Assembly: GCA_964030475.1 (NCBI GenBank)
Contig: CAXIPT010000088.1
Coordinates: 1-64,000 of the forward strand
Direction of reading: 5' to 3'
Source: Tethya wilhelma
Taxonomy: Eukaryota > Porifera > Demospongiae > Tethyida > Tethyidae
DNA: 64,000 nt
The notes beneath the pieces are model-generated. The model was not told where the DNA came from. It did no database searches and saw nothing but the letters and a program-made list of their open reading frames with translations. Positions 21,010 through 32,299 of this stretch are shown piece by piece. The position numbers were made by a program, and so were the translations under genes. The number at the start of each line of letters is the position of its first letter. Positions within the stretch are counted from its first letter, which is position 1.

Positions 21010-21720
21010 ATTCCCTGTACGGTAGTACTGGGTACGCAGGAATGGCACAAAGGTCCAATCAGCACATTACAAATATTCACGCAAATAACTCTGTGTAAAC
21101 TAAGCACTCAGCACAAAATAAGTTCTTTTGATAGGATCTACATTCCTTGATACTCGTATTAATCTTGAATTGGCCTAAACCAAAACTGGAAAGCTTTGAA
21201 ACTTAGTGTATAAATTCATGTACTACAATGAAACCATCTTTGTGGTAGAGTTTAAAGGTCATCTATCCACGTGGCGTTATCATGGCAATGTACACTAGCC
21301 TTCTCCAGCATTATATACTGCATGTAGCTGCTACTTAATTTCTTTGTAGAGACTAACCCGTCTCTGATAGTCTCCATACTGTAACGTTGAAGAAGTGAAT
21401 GAAAAAGTAATAAAAATATAGCTAAGTAGTGTAGGAATGGGTTGTGCAGAAAAATGTATTGGAACAAGGAATGTGTCTTAATATTGGCACATGACTATTT
21501 CATTTTTTTGATGCCCAACTCTTGTCAGGCAGTCCATTTTAAGTTACTCGTCTGTAATTGTTTACTTCACTGCATAGTCAGAACCAATGCAATAAAGCTA
21601 CAGCACTCTTGATTGTATACTTATAGCACATGACTACTTTATTTCTATTCTTGATCTTTCATAATTATTATGGGTCGTCAATGTCATACATGTAAATGTA
21701 ATAATCTAAAATTGGGACAT
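21010..21720. repeat. Family G head joined to an H/I repeat copy
   Basis: 21013 carries the G head (GTACGGTAGTACTGGGTACG). From about 21110 it reads as the H/I tail (AAATAAGTTCTTTTGATAGG, GTAGCTGCTACTTAA, GTGTAGGAATGGGTTGTGCA). The two families have been fused by insertion or deletion. Confidence 0.55.
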
Positions 21721-21732
21721 TTCTCAGGTACA

Positions 21733-22386
21733 TTAACCGATTATACGCTAAATTCTTTTTTAAGTGAATGACGTCATAGCACGGAATTAAAATTTTAAAT
21801 TTTTAGTAGCTACGCCTTCTTTTTGTTTTTCTTCTACAAGTAAAGATCAGGCAAAGCTTTTTATATGATGCAGCTAAGCAACAATTAAGCTAACTATATG
21901 CTCCAAGTCTTGTAGCTTAATTAGTGAAGCTTTTGCAGGAAAAAAAAGCCTAATGTACGGGAGGGTCTAATACGCTAGGACATAGTCAAAAGCTTTTTTT
22001 CCAGCTAGCCAACAACGCTTACAAAAGCGATGCTATGGCTATATAGCTTAACTATCTCTGCACCTACGTAGCAAGTTTCAAGCCTATCCTCTGAAGGGTT
22101 GTAGAAAAAACGTCGCTCTAAACTCTACCATCGTGATCGCGAAGATCGTGACCGACAGTCGCTCAGCTACGAGTAGCGCCACGCCTTACTAGCAGTTCTA
22201 AGTCTGACTTGATTTTTTGGTAGAGTAGTCCCTTACCTATTCGTATATAAAGTTTAAAGTTCAGGGCTAATTGCTTTGCTTGCAAAAAGTCGCTAATGCG
22301 GCCGTTGATGCATTAATGCGTCAACGGCGGTTTGCAACACCCAAGTGTTTGACGCAATAATGCGTAATTGGCGTATAATCGGTTAA
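21733..22386. repeat. TTAA-flanked piggyBac-type MITE (family K)
   Basis: TTAA then CCGATTATACGC at 21733, and GCGTATAATCGG then TTAA ending at 22386. TTAA target duplication with CC-type inverted ends is the piggyBac hallmark (family knowledge). 654 bp, non-coding. Near its right end the sequence ATTAATGCGTCAACGG pairs with GCGGCCGTTGATGCATTAAT-type sequence. Confidence 0.78.
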
Positions 22387-22600
22387 GGCATGGTTTGCAT
22401 ATTAAGGCCTAATTAAAATTGAACTCAATCCAAGAATGAGCATACAATATCAAACTCGGAGACATGGTACATATCAAGGATCGTAATGACCACACAAAGT
22501 TTGATAGTCATGAGACCTCGAATAATTGCATAATTAAGCATTTTTTCCTTTTGTTCTAGGAGTTAGGATTCCCATTGAGATATTGGCCCCATATTTAGGT

Positions 22601-22755
22601 GATGTGTTTTTTTTTGTTGTTTTTTATTTTAAGTGTCCCTTCGGGTTTACCACAATTATGGCTAACAAGGGCCTGCAAATAGCCTAGGGCTAATGAACGC
22701 AGGTCCCCCGGGACCGACGGCTTTACATCCCCTCCGAAGGATGCGGTGAAATTCA
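22601..22755 (-). mobile_element. 3' end of a non-LTR retrotransposon
   Basis: On the minus strand it reads GGGATGTAAAGCCGTCGGTC, then GGGGGACCTGCG, TTCATTAGCCCTAGGC, and finally an A-rich tail (the T-run at 22601-22630). The same sequence with an A tail is found at 60602-60716 (+). Tail plus recurrence indicates a LINE 3' end or a SINE derived from one. Confidence 0.7.
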
Positions 22756-22790
22756 CCTCCTCATTTTTTGGGGTAGAGCTGAGTTAACNG

Positions 22791-22884
22791 CTTTGTGCAT
22801 GCGTCGTCAAATGCGAATTTATGTCGTGAAATACAGATAATTGTCGCCAATTGACGCAAAAAACGATGTATAGCGGAAACACTG
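22791..22884 (-). repeat. Solo hAT terminus
   Basis: Nearly identical in reverse to 11027-11120, the left end of the hAT transposon, and it stops at the same CAGTG boundary. It abuts the N at 22790. Remnant of a second insertion of the same family. Confidence 0.75.
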
Positions 22885-23536
22885 ATATAGGCCAACGAAT
22901 CCCAAACTATACTATTGAAATGAAGGCACCAAGGTGAATAAGCCTTGGCGTGGCAATCAACTGACAACTAGCATGATGCACAACATGCATGAATGTATGA
23001 CCTCATCATTCAAATTCTAGCCTGTAGCCAGGAGCTGACCTGAGACTCTCACTACTATTAAAGTCATTGACCTGAGTCAGCCACAGGCAGACCGTAAAAA
23101 ATGCCGGAATACATGCAGAAAGCAAGTCAACCTTTGTTTGTCTTCAGCAGCATTGCACTGAGTATAATCATGCATTGGCAAGGCTAATTCCTGTCTGTAT
23201 ATCCAAAGAACACTGACAGTGACTAACAGCAGCAGCAGCTTCAGCAGTAAATTTTTGCTGCAGTGAGCAGTGCTCTGATTCTAAATAACGCACACTAAAT
23301 CAGTAGGCGTGGCCTCAAAGGTAAGCGCTAAAAGAAGCACAAAAGCCTCAAATCTCAGCAACAACAGCGTTTTGGACAGCAAAAAATGTAATTCTACAAG
23401 ATCATTCACATTTATATGAACGTAAGTACCATCGCTTTTGTAGCTAGAGCTGTCTTTCTTGAGATTTCGATTGAACAGACAGACAAACAGACAAAACGAC
23501 TACCGTAACCCTCTGCACGTGATACTCAAGTGCCGA

Positions 23537-23628
23537 GGAATTAGATGGCTGATATACAGCCATTACTCAAGTGCCGAGGCTTAATAAGCTCTTAGTGAAG
23601 TAATGGCTGTATATCAGCCATCTAATTC
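23537..23628. repeat. 30-bp perfect hairpin
   Basis: 23537-23566 (core ATTAGATGGCTGATATACAG) and 23599-23628 are exact reverse complements with a 32-bp loop. The loop repeats TCAAGTGCCGAGG, which also stands just upstream at 23526. Could be a tiny MITE or a structured transcript. Confidence 0.7.
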
Positions 23629-23639
23629 CTAGCTATTTT

Positions 23640-25310
23640 CAATTTTGTGATTTTCCATATTATAAGGTCTGATTGTCCTTAACTGACCTAAGAACTTTGA
23701 GCCTTTGGCTAGCTACAGACCAATGAAAGAAGCTTGAGGCTCCTATAGTGCCAAACCAGGACGTTTTGTGACGTTTCAAACAACTAGCAATTTAGGCAGT
23801 TACAAGAATGGTATGCACAATTCAAGAAAATAGTCTTGTAGAGCATTCATTTTTACTGAGGTATATATAAATACCAATTTTGGAGTTTTGAAACATATTA
23901 TTCCTTGAGAAAAATACAATTTTGCCAAACTATAATTGACTATAGATAACAATCCACCTAGCCTTTTTGCTTAAGTATACAAGTACAAAAAACATTAGAA
24001 ATGTAATGCAAACATAGGAATGGCCAAATCGTAAAAAGTGAGCAAACAAGATAGAAATGGTTGTCAGATTAAGCGAGTTCATTTCACTGTGTCACCTATG
24101 ATATGTTCATATCCCTAGCTCAACGACATTGCAGACACAGGAATGAACTCGCTTAATCTGACAACCATTTCTATCTTGTTTGCTCACTTTTTACGATTTG
24201 GCCATTCCTATGTTTGCATTACATTTCTAATGTTTTTTGTACTTGTTTGTTGTATTTTTTTTGAATAATTATTTATAATACCAGTCGAATTTAGTCGTTA
24301 GCCTGAGCAGAGAACTTGCAATGCCAACACTGAACCTAGTCTCACGCCCGGCCAGACTACAAAGAACCCTACAGTACTGAGTCATGCCTTTCAGACAGCT
24401 GAAACTCTGAAATCCCAAGCTGAATGTGATTTATGTCAATTATATGTGTGTCTTGTTAGCTACAGATAACTTCCCTACTGAAGAACTGAACAAAGAGGAA
24501 GACAGAACTTGGGGCACTGCATGTTTGCAATAGATTCCAAATAACGCGCACTTGGATATGGAAAGGGTCGTTAATCTAGCTTATGAATAATGCATGAGTT
24601 TAGAAAATAATGGCCGCCATATGGAGAAGGCGCTTTTCGCCTTGTATCTAGCGACTCAATAAGAGACACAAAAAACCGATGGCAAAGCGATTGAAGACAA
24701 AGAAACCAAGTTTGTTCGTTCAAGAATCAGCTTCTAAAAGTGAATGGTCTTTGAGATATGGCGTGAGAAGATAGAAGAATAATAAGAAGAAGATGGAGAA
24801 AATTGGAGGTTTGGCATATTTTAGTTTGGTACTTCAGCGATGGTTTTAGGCCATGTTTTTGGGCTGATTAGAGAGAGAAAGAGCTAAATAGTAGCTTGAG
24901 AAGCCTTTTAGTGTCAAGCGCACAGTTTTTGCGGAGTTATTCGCGTGAATATTTGTATTGCGCTAATGGGCCATCCGTGCCATTCCTATGTACCCAGTAC
25001 TACCGTACTGGGAATTAACTGCAAAAATGACTTTTCTCTAATACTGTTCAGTTTAAAAGCCTCAAGTTCGTAACACGGACTGATAGCTAAGTGTTCAGGA
25101 AGGCTATTCTCTTGAATTGTGCATACTTTTCTTGTACCTGCCTAAATTGCTAATTGTTCGAATTTGGTACTAAAATTTGCAAATTTCTCAATGTCATTTT
25201 TCCCTATTCACAAAATGTCCTGTTTTAGCATTCAATTATAGGAGCCTCCATTCAGCTTCTTTCTTGGTGTCCAGCTAGCCAAAGGCTCGAAGTTTGTGCA
25301 TTTCAAGTTT
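23640..25310. repeat. Inverted-repeat element (~200-bp arms) with nested F and G elements
   Basis: The arms 23640-23850 and 25095-25310 mirror each other (GCACAATTCAAGA against TCTTGAATTGTGCAT; TTTGGCTAGCTAC; GAAGCTTGAGGCTCC). Between them sit a family F element at 23979-24246 and a reversed family G element at about 24560-25016. Confidence 0.65.
23979..24246. repeat. Family F MITE with ~108-bp identical arms
   Basis: Both arms start ACAAGTACAAAAAACATTAG and read identically for about 108 bp through GTTGTCAGATTAAGCGAGTT. Arm identity suggests it is the youngest F copy in the window. Confidence 0.8.
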
Positions 25311-25545
25311 TGAGCCCTAAAGTTCTTTACAAAGACATTTAATTGTAACTTGTGTCCGTCCAAGGATTAATTATAGTCCGATCTGCCAGTATAATTCAGA
25401 CACATGCTTTTTAGCAAGTCCAAGTCAACTTGACGTGAACTAATCAGCTATGCAACTTTCCAAGACGTAGTTCATACCAGTTTCTGGAAAAAGTTTCCTA
25501 TCCCGCACTGTGTCCGAAAGATGATTATTTACTCCATATATATAT
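25290..25545. repeat. Repeat arm next to the last minus-strand RNF213 exon
   Basis: Direct-orientation copy of 16725-17005; see that entry. It lies immediately beyond the donor of the exon at 25553-25665. Confidence 0.7.
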
Positions 25546-25552
25546 AGTATAC

Positions 25553-25665
25553 CTGTTTTCCCATTGTTTAACAACTTGATATAATTCGATTCCTAAATCT
25601 CTGTTAATTTCTTCAATTTCATTTTCTTTGGCTACTTCACCTTTCAAACTAGCAGTTGCAAAATC
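25553..25665 (-). CDS. RNF213: RNF213-like exon 14 (last on the minus strand)
   Basis: Encodes DFATASLKGEV, then IEEINRDLGIELYQVVKQWE, and ends phase 2 at donor GTATAC. In vertebrate RNF213 the equivalent helix runs straight into HPYIFFNP, which here is on the opposite strand at 17049. Confidence 0.88.
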
Positions 25666-28600
25666 CTAAACAAAAAACAGTAGTATAAAATTTAATATTC
25701 ACACTATAAGCAAACATTACACAAAATTTTGCTTACCAATGACATTCTTATCATGAACCTTACAACAAAGGTTTTAAATCCACGCCCTATTATAGTTGCA
25801 CCTTTAGAACAAAATGCCGATGTTTCACAGCATAGAAGTTGTTCATTTAAAAATGTAACAAAATCATGGATCTCAGACCATGAGGGATCTTTAATTCCAC
25901 AATTCCTACATAACGAAATAAAATTTAATTCATTTTGGAAAATTTTCAATCCAGCTAAGCTGGAATTAAAAAGGTTTTTGCATAGATATTTATGCTAGTA
26001 TCTTATACGAAGGAAAGTATATTCCCAACCGTAGTACAGGAGCAAACACAGATGGTTTATTAGCACAATACAAAATTTTACATTAATAACTCCACAAAAC
26101 TGAGCGCTTGGCACTAAAACCCTTTAAACTACAATTTAGCTCTTTTTTTCCAATCAACCCCAAAGCATGGCCTAAAACCGTCGCTTACTTAGTCATAAAC
26201 TAAAATGTGACCAAATTTGCGAAAACTGACCAGGTAGTACTTTCCAAGAATTTTGAGTTAGCAATTGCAGAGTAATCTACATCATTGCAGCTAGCTATAT
26301 TCCAAATTTGAAGCGGCTAGGTGCTATAGTTTTGGAGATATGAGCTCAAATATACCGACCGTTCATTCCAATTTTACTTGCTAAAAACGTGATCGAATAC
26401 GTTGCTAAGTTCGAGTACACGAACTCCGTATACTATCCGTGTTACAAACAATTTTTGTTTGTGGTACAATTTTCATGTAGTATCAGAATATGCACAAAGT
26501 AAGTCGAAGCGCTAGTTAAAACTTACTTTTGGAGCTTTTTCAAAGACACAGAAGACCAGAGAGCCTTCCAGGAGGACTCACCAACGAGGTAAGTTAGTCT
26601 ACTAAATAGAATAATGTAGCGGGTGGGCTGTAACTAGAGTAACTAGGCTATAAATGGCACAGAAATAAGCGCCCAATAGTAAATGCATGTATCTGTACCT
26701 ATTCTAACAGTAGAAAATAGTCTAGCTAATACTTGCTTCTCATTGAATCATAAGCGCTTAGCTTCTATCTCCCACAAATTTCATTGTAAACTTATACACA
26801 ATGTACACAACATTCATTCATATTATTATGCAGATAAACAGCTCCTGGCATAGTCTAGTCCTAGACCCCACCTCTTTCGCCAGCGAAAAAAAGGGGTCTA
26901 GAAAAACTGGTGCACTTCCGGTGAAATTCTGGAATGTAGCTACGTCATGATTCACGTGCAGCCTGACCTCAAAAATTTATTATGGATCTTTCTGCATTTT
27001 CGCGAGCAAGTTTCAACACAGATCAATCGGTTTTTTTGTGTCCAAGCAGGAGACTTTACAGAGAACATTAAGCCCTGAGAAAAGAGTAGTCGGTAAATAA
27101 TCTTCACCAAATAGATCGAGTGCTTCAAGTCAAAAGTCACGCTAACCNTCTTCACCAAATAGATCGAGTGCTTCAAGTCAAAAGTCACGCTAACCCTACC
27201 CACTGCAATTTCCGTAGCTCATGCCTTTGTAATAATTATAACTAAATTCTTATATATCTGTTCCATTTAGAGATGAAAGCGCTAGCTTCAGCGATGTCAA
27301 TGGTATGTTGTTTCGAGTTTCAACAGGTTTCAAAACTTTTGTACACACACGTAAAAATTCTACAGACTGGTCAGTTTACAAGTAACAAATTTTCGCGACT
27401 TCCACAATCAACGTTCAGTCATGTGACATAATTGTCACATGACTTCATGTAAGCAATCTGATTGGCTCTGGCCATTTTTGAGCAGAGAACGCCGGAAGTG
27501 CGCCAGTTTTTCTAGACCCCTTTTTTTCGCTGGCAAAAGAGGTGGGGTCTAGGACTAGATTACTCCTGACATAGCCCAACAATTCTGCAACACTGTAGGC
27601 CGTCTTCTGGTGATTTTTTTCTGCTATAAGTGTTTAGTTCATGAAGAATTGACTGTTTTTGTTTGAAATTAAATATGCATTATTATAATGAGATGCACAA
27701 GCAGCAGTTGCATTGTGTACTTTATCAGAATTATTAAGGTTACGATGTACAGTTGGCAATTTGGCTCATGAATATGATTATAGCCCGGTCATGAATATGA
27801 TTATCAGTATAGGCTAGATACACGATATGGCAGTGTATTTTAGAACTCAAAATTTGAAGAACTGGCAAAACTTAGAACCACATATGGGCTATTATCTAAT
27901 TGTTCACTCTTCACTCCAGGGTCAGACACTGAGTTTTTCTAAGAAAAGAGCCACAAACAAATCGTGGCTGGCTCAGATGTCAGCAGGCAGCTGCCTTGTG
28001 CTCTTAGCTGAATGTTTTATTGTGTTCTAGAACACTTTGTACACACAGTAGAAAAAAAGTCTCAGTGTCTGACCATGCAAAACCAAGGTAAGTTTCTACT
28101 AACACTGACTTCTAGATAGTGTAACTTCTCTACTTGGCAAATTTTGAGTTCTAAATTTTATTTTAGCCAAAATCCACTATATCTCCTTAGATAAAGCTTC
28201 GTAGAAGCATATTCAATGTTGATTTTTGAAACTCTAGAACATATTAGCCACAACTTTTGCATTTTAAAAGGTAGAAACTGTCAAAAGCACTTCTGATGCT
28301 AGATATAGGGAGAACAAATTTCCTAATGAATTATTCATATTCAAACCTTAATCAATGGACATAGCAACATATCCCGTGTACTAATGGGAGAGAAGCTAGC
28401 CATGGCTGACATAGCTGCATTCAAGCGCTCATATCTCAGTAATAGAAGCAGCTCCACCCGTAAAATCTCGCCTGCAGCTCGCCAAGGTATGCCCCTCCCC
28501 TCTCGTGCAAAAACTAATCAATTTTGCGCGTGCGTTGCGAATTACACTAAAACCACCAATTACTACAAACATGCAAAGTTTAGTACTACCTGGTCGGTTT

Positions 28601-31600
28601 TTCCAAAATTCAATAACCAGTTGAATTGTGCGAACAAATAATCTTTGCTAGCTGGTAACTGAATATATGATTCGCAACATAACTCCCATGCATTGTTGTT
28701 GCAGATAAAAGTAGACATCAGGAAGAGATTGAGAACGAAAGTGCATCATCGAGGGACCTGGAGATTTGTAGTCAGCTTCATCACTTCCATCAAGAAACAT
28801 TATGCCACCAGGAATCTTCTTTCACCACACAACTAGACCAAGTATGCAATAGTCCGAGATGCACTCAAGGTGAGCTTGATAATGAATAGAACTGTGTTCC
28901 CAAATCTCCATTTGGATGATTGTGTTTGGATGTTGTCCACTAGCTTGGGAAATCACTTTGATCTCACTTTCTTCATGTGCAAAAGCATTTGTTGGCCAAA
29001 CCTGTTGTTCAATTTGCACTCTCTGTAGAATATTGTCTATGACGTGTTGCCCATGGTTGTATAATGTACTTCTTGTGATTGCTTTTGATTGAGCAACATG
29101 CATTCTCTTTTGTTGTTTTGACTGAACGTAGTAAGATAATGTGATAAAGAGCAGGAGACAGATGAGTTGCAATAGAGTGAATTTGAGTGCTAAGCTTCGA
29201 GGCCACACCCATATCCATGCATACTGTTAAATTTTTGGGGCAAGCATGAGGGGCGAGCCTGAGCAAGTCCTGTAGAGTGTGAATGGCTTGAGATTTGCAT
29301 GAGAGTGACACCAAGTACCTGACATTTTACATCATATTATTCACCACGGGTTATGCACTCGGTACCTTCATTTCTACCGCATTTGAGCTCTTCAAATTCA
29401 GCCTCGAGTTGTGGCCGCTTTTTTCATTTTACCTCACTTCTCCTGCTTGTGAGCTCTTGTCTGAGGTCACCAACTAGTATAGCTTTCCCTGTAGTATAAA
29501 TTGCTTTCGCTCCTCAAGTGTTCTCGTATTGCTTCTAAATGAGTGTGCTAAGTCATCCATCATATCACTTTTATCATCACACTCAACACAACACTATAGT
29601 TGCCACCAATAGAGTTCCCCGCTTCAAATTGTTGAGCAGGGCTGTCTTTGTGAAATAAACACATCATATCATGTACTGCCACTCCATTGCTTAATGGAAG
29701 ACCAATTGAGAGCTCTATTAAACATTCTGTACAGCACTGATTATAGAGTGCTTGATCTTCAAGACTAGTGAAGAAATGCATTGCCCCAGGATGTGAATTT
29801 CTGGTGACTAGACAACACTTTGAACATATCATCCATGTCTTGTCCTTTTATTTCTTTCACTTCTTCAGGTGTTAAATACAATGCAAGATCATAGATCATG
29901 GAAACTATAAGAAGCAAATGGCCATGCGCTGCAACAGATTAATGGTCATGCCATACCTTCAAATTCTGTGTTCTTCTGATACTTTTGAGGCGATCATGGC
30001 ACTGTTCAATCTTCCAGTCTTCACCAATAATTTCATGTGCTGATTGTATGATGCTGCAACTACCTCTTCTTGACTCATGTTATCAATGATGCATTATAGT
30101 ATTGTCAGTTTGTATTAGTCCCATGTCCTCATGCTTAGACAACAACATCTTCCTGATCTTTCGTCTGTGCACTATTGTGGTTGTTTCTTGGACTGTTCTG
30201 TTGCTCGTATTGAATTTCAAACTTATTCCTTTTTTTTGAACAACTGGTTCACCCATTGTTACTTCTCCTGACTCAATCTTCTTTTCTAACTTCTTCTTGT
30301 GAAATGCTGATGGTCTTTGCATGGGAAATGGTACACTGCAAGGAAGTATTTTTCGAGTACAATGTGTTAATCGTCCTGTATTCTGTTGGATTTTTGCTGC
30401 TGGAATGTTACATTCTGCTAAGTACTCCTGTATCGTTTGGCCAGCATTAGCTGTAGTTAATCCGTGCTTTCTTGCTAGCTCACTCCAGTTTATCTTCTGA
30501 GTTTCACTCCAGCTAATAGCTTCTGATATTAAAGCATTCTTGTCAACACACTCCAAACTCTATGTACTACCGTGTTTCCGTTTAGGTGTTGGAGCCTTGA
30601 GCATCACTGGTAGCGGGTCGCTTGTGTGGTTGCAATGTTACAGACTTCCTAATGCTGTCATAGTTTCTCCAACTTAGACGATTACCCATAACCACATCAG
30701 TTCCACTCTCATCTAATGTTTGCTGTATTGTTTGTTTTGTGAGTTGTACAGTCTTTTGTTTCTCAATGTATCTTTCAGCACTTAATTATTTTAATGCAAG
30801 TTTTGATTTTTGAATAGCTGCGATAAGTTCGGGTGCTGAATTCTCAAAATGGTGCTGGCAATTTGATTCTATCTGAGCTAGTACCTTTTAACCCATTTAG
30901 TTGGAGAAGAAAGATCTACTTTAGTGAAAATAATTATTGTTTCTTTGTCATCTCTATATAAGTGTAACATGACCGGGAAAGGCTAGAGAAAGAGAAAGAT
31001 GCTCGGTATGGCAATCATAGCAATTTATTGCTGAATGCTTTTCTTTCTACTCAGAAGGTAGACTAGCTATTCCCGGAGGATTCTGAGAATGTGTCAAGAA
31101 ACAACTTTCTTTGTGAAGTAGGGTGCCAGCGCTTATTAAAAGCAGCCAGTACGTAACAGTGGTCCATATTTGACTGCAGTTGCATACAAGAGTTGCATAT
31201 CCAGCAAATTGTTTATTATTATTCTTCCAATACTTCAGGTGTTTTTCCTTTTAATGTTTTTTAATAAAACCAGACTGTTCATAGCTCTTTTGAGAAATAG
31301 TTCTAAATGCCATACGTGCAGAATTAAAGCCAATAATTAATTGATCTATCTGTAAACACACAACATAATCAATCATTACATGTAATATTTGTGTGAGTGT
31401 ATGTGAGTGTGCAAGTATGTGTATAATTATGTGTGTACGTATGTATGTGTGTGTGTTTGTGTTTGTGCAAGTGAGTAGAATTAAGTAAACAGACAATGTC
31501 AAAACAAGTAATAAGCATTCTATAGGTAGTCCATTAGATGTATTTGAGTACAGAACTGCTCCATATACAAACACTAGCCACTTACTGTATAGGCATGCAA

Positions 31601-31635
31601 ACTATGATACAGTACACACACACACACGCACACGC

Positions 31636-31672
<37 letters not shown>

Positions 31673-32232
31673 CACACACACAATTCAATAGAGCCTGTAA
31701 AAGCATTGAATAAATCTTTCACTATATGGTGACCAGTTTTGTGGCAATAGAAACCCGGGCCAAAGCAGCTAAAACTCATGCAGGCTTAGTCCTTTGTTAA
31801 TTTGTTTCAGAATTTAAATCGAACACAAGCTACTAAACTAGTAATTATGACGGAAAGTTATGTGTGTGTGTGCATATGTGTGTATGTATAAGTGTGTGTA
31901 AAATGTGTCTGTGCATGTATGTATGCGTGTGTGATGTGTGCTTATGCATGCCTGCGTACATGTGAGCATGTATTTGTGTGCATGCATGTGTATACAAATG
32001 CATGTGTGAGATGTCTGTGCATGCAAGTTAATTGTAGGCTTAATTTTAAAACACTTCTATGTACATTCACCTAGCTGCATTTGCTTTGTTTGTACTACTA
32101 AACATTTTAATGTGCTCACATACCGGTATTTCAAGCATAATGTTAATCAAATATTTTTGTCATGGTTTGTGATACAAATCAGTACCATCTTGATTTGTTA
32201 CACACACACACACACNNNNNNNNNNNNNNNGT

Positions 32233-32299
<67 letters not shown>

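Larger units (their letters stand above)
26216..28613. mobile_element. GTGACC-type element (copy D) carrying nested insertions
   Basis: Starts GTGACCAAATTTGCGAAAAC and ends CCTGGTCGGTTTTTCCAAAA, the same ends as the compact copy at 44456-45517. It shares the body (AAGCGGCTAGGTGCTATAGT, GACCGTTCATTCCAATTTTA; right half ATATCTCAGTAATAGAAGCA). Expanded to 2.4 kb by the element at 26853-27562 and the palindrome at 27839-28160. Confidence 0.75.

Noticed and set aside
26952..27203. Minus frame with repeated VSVTFDLKHSIYLVK
   Set aside because: The internal repeat is created by the 47-bp duplication around N 27148 within a non-coding element.
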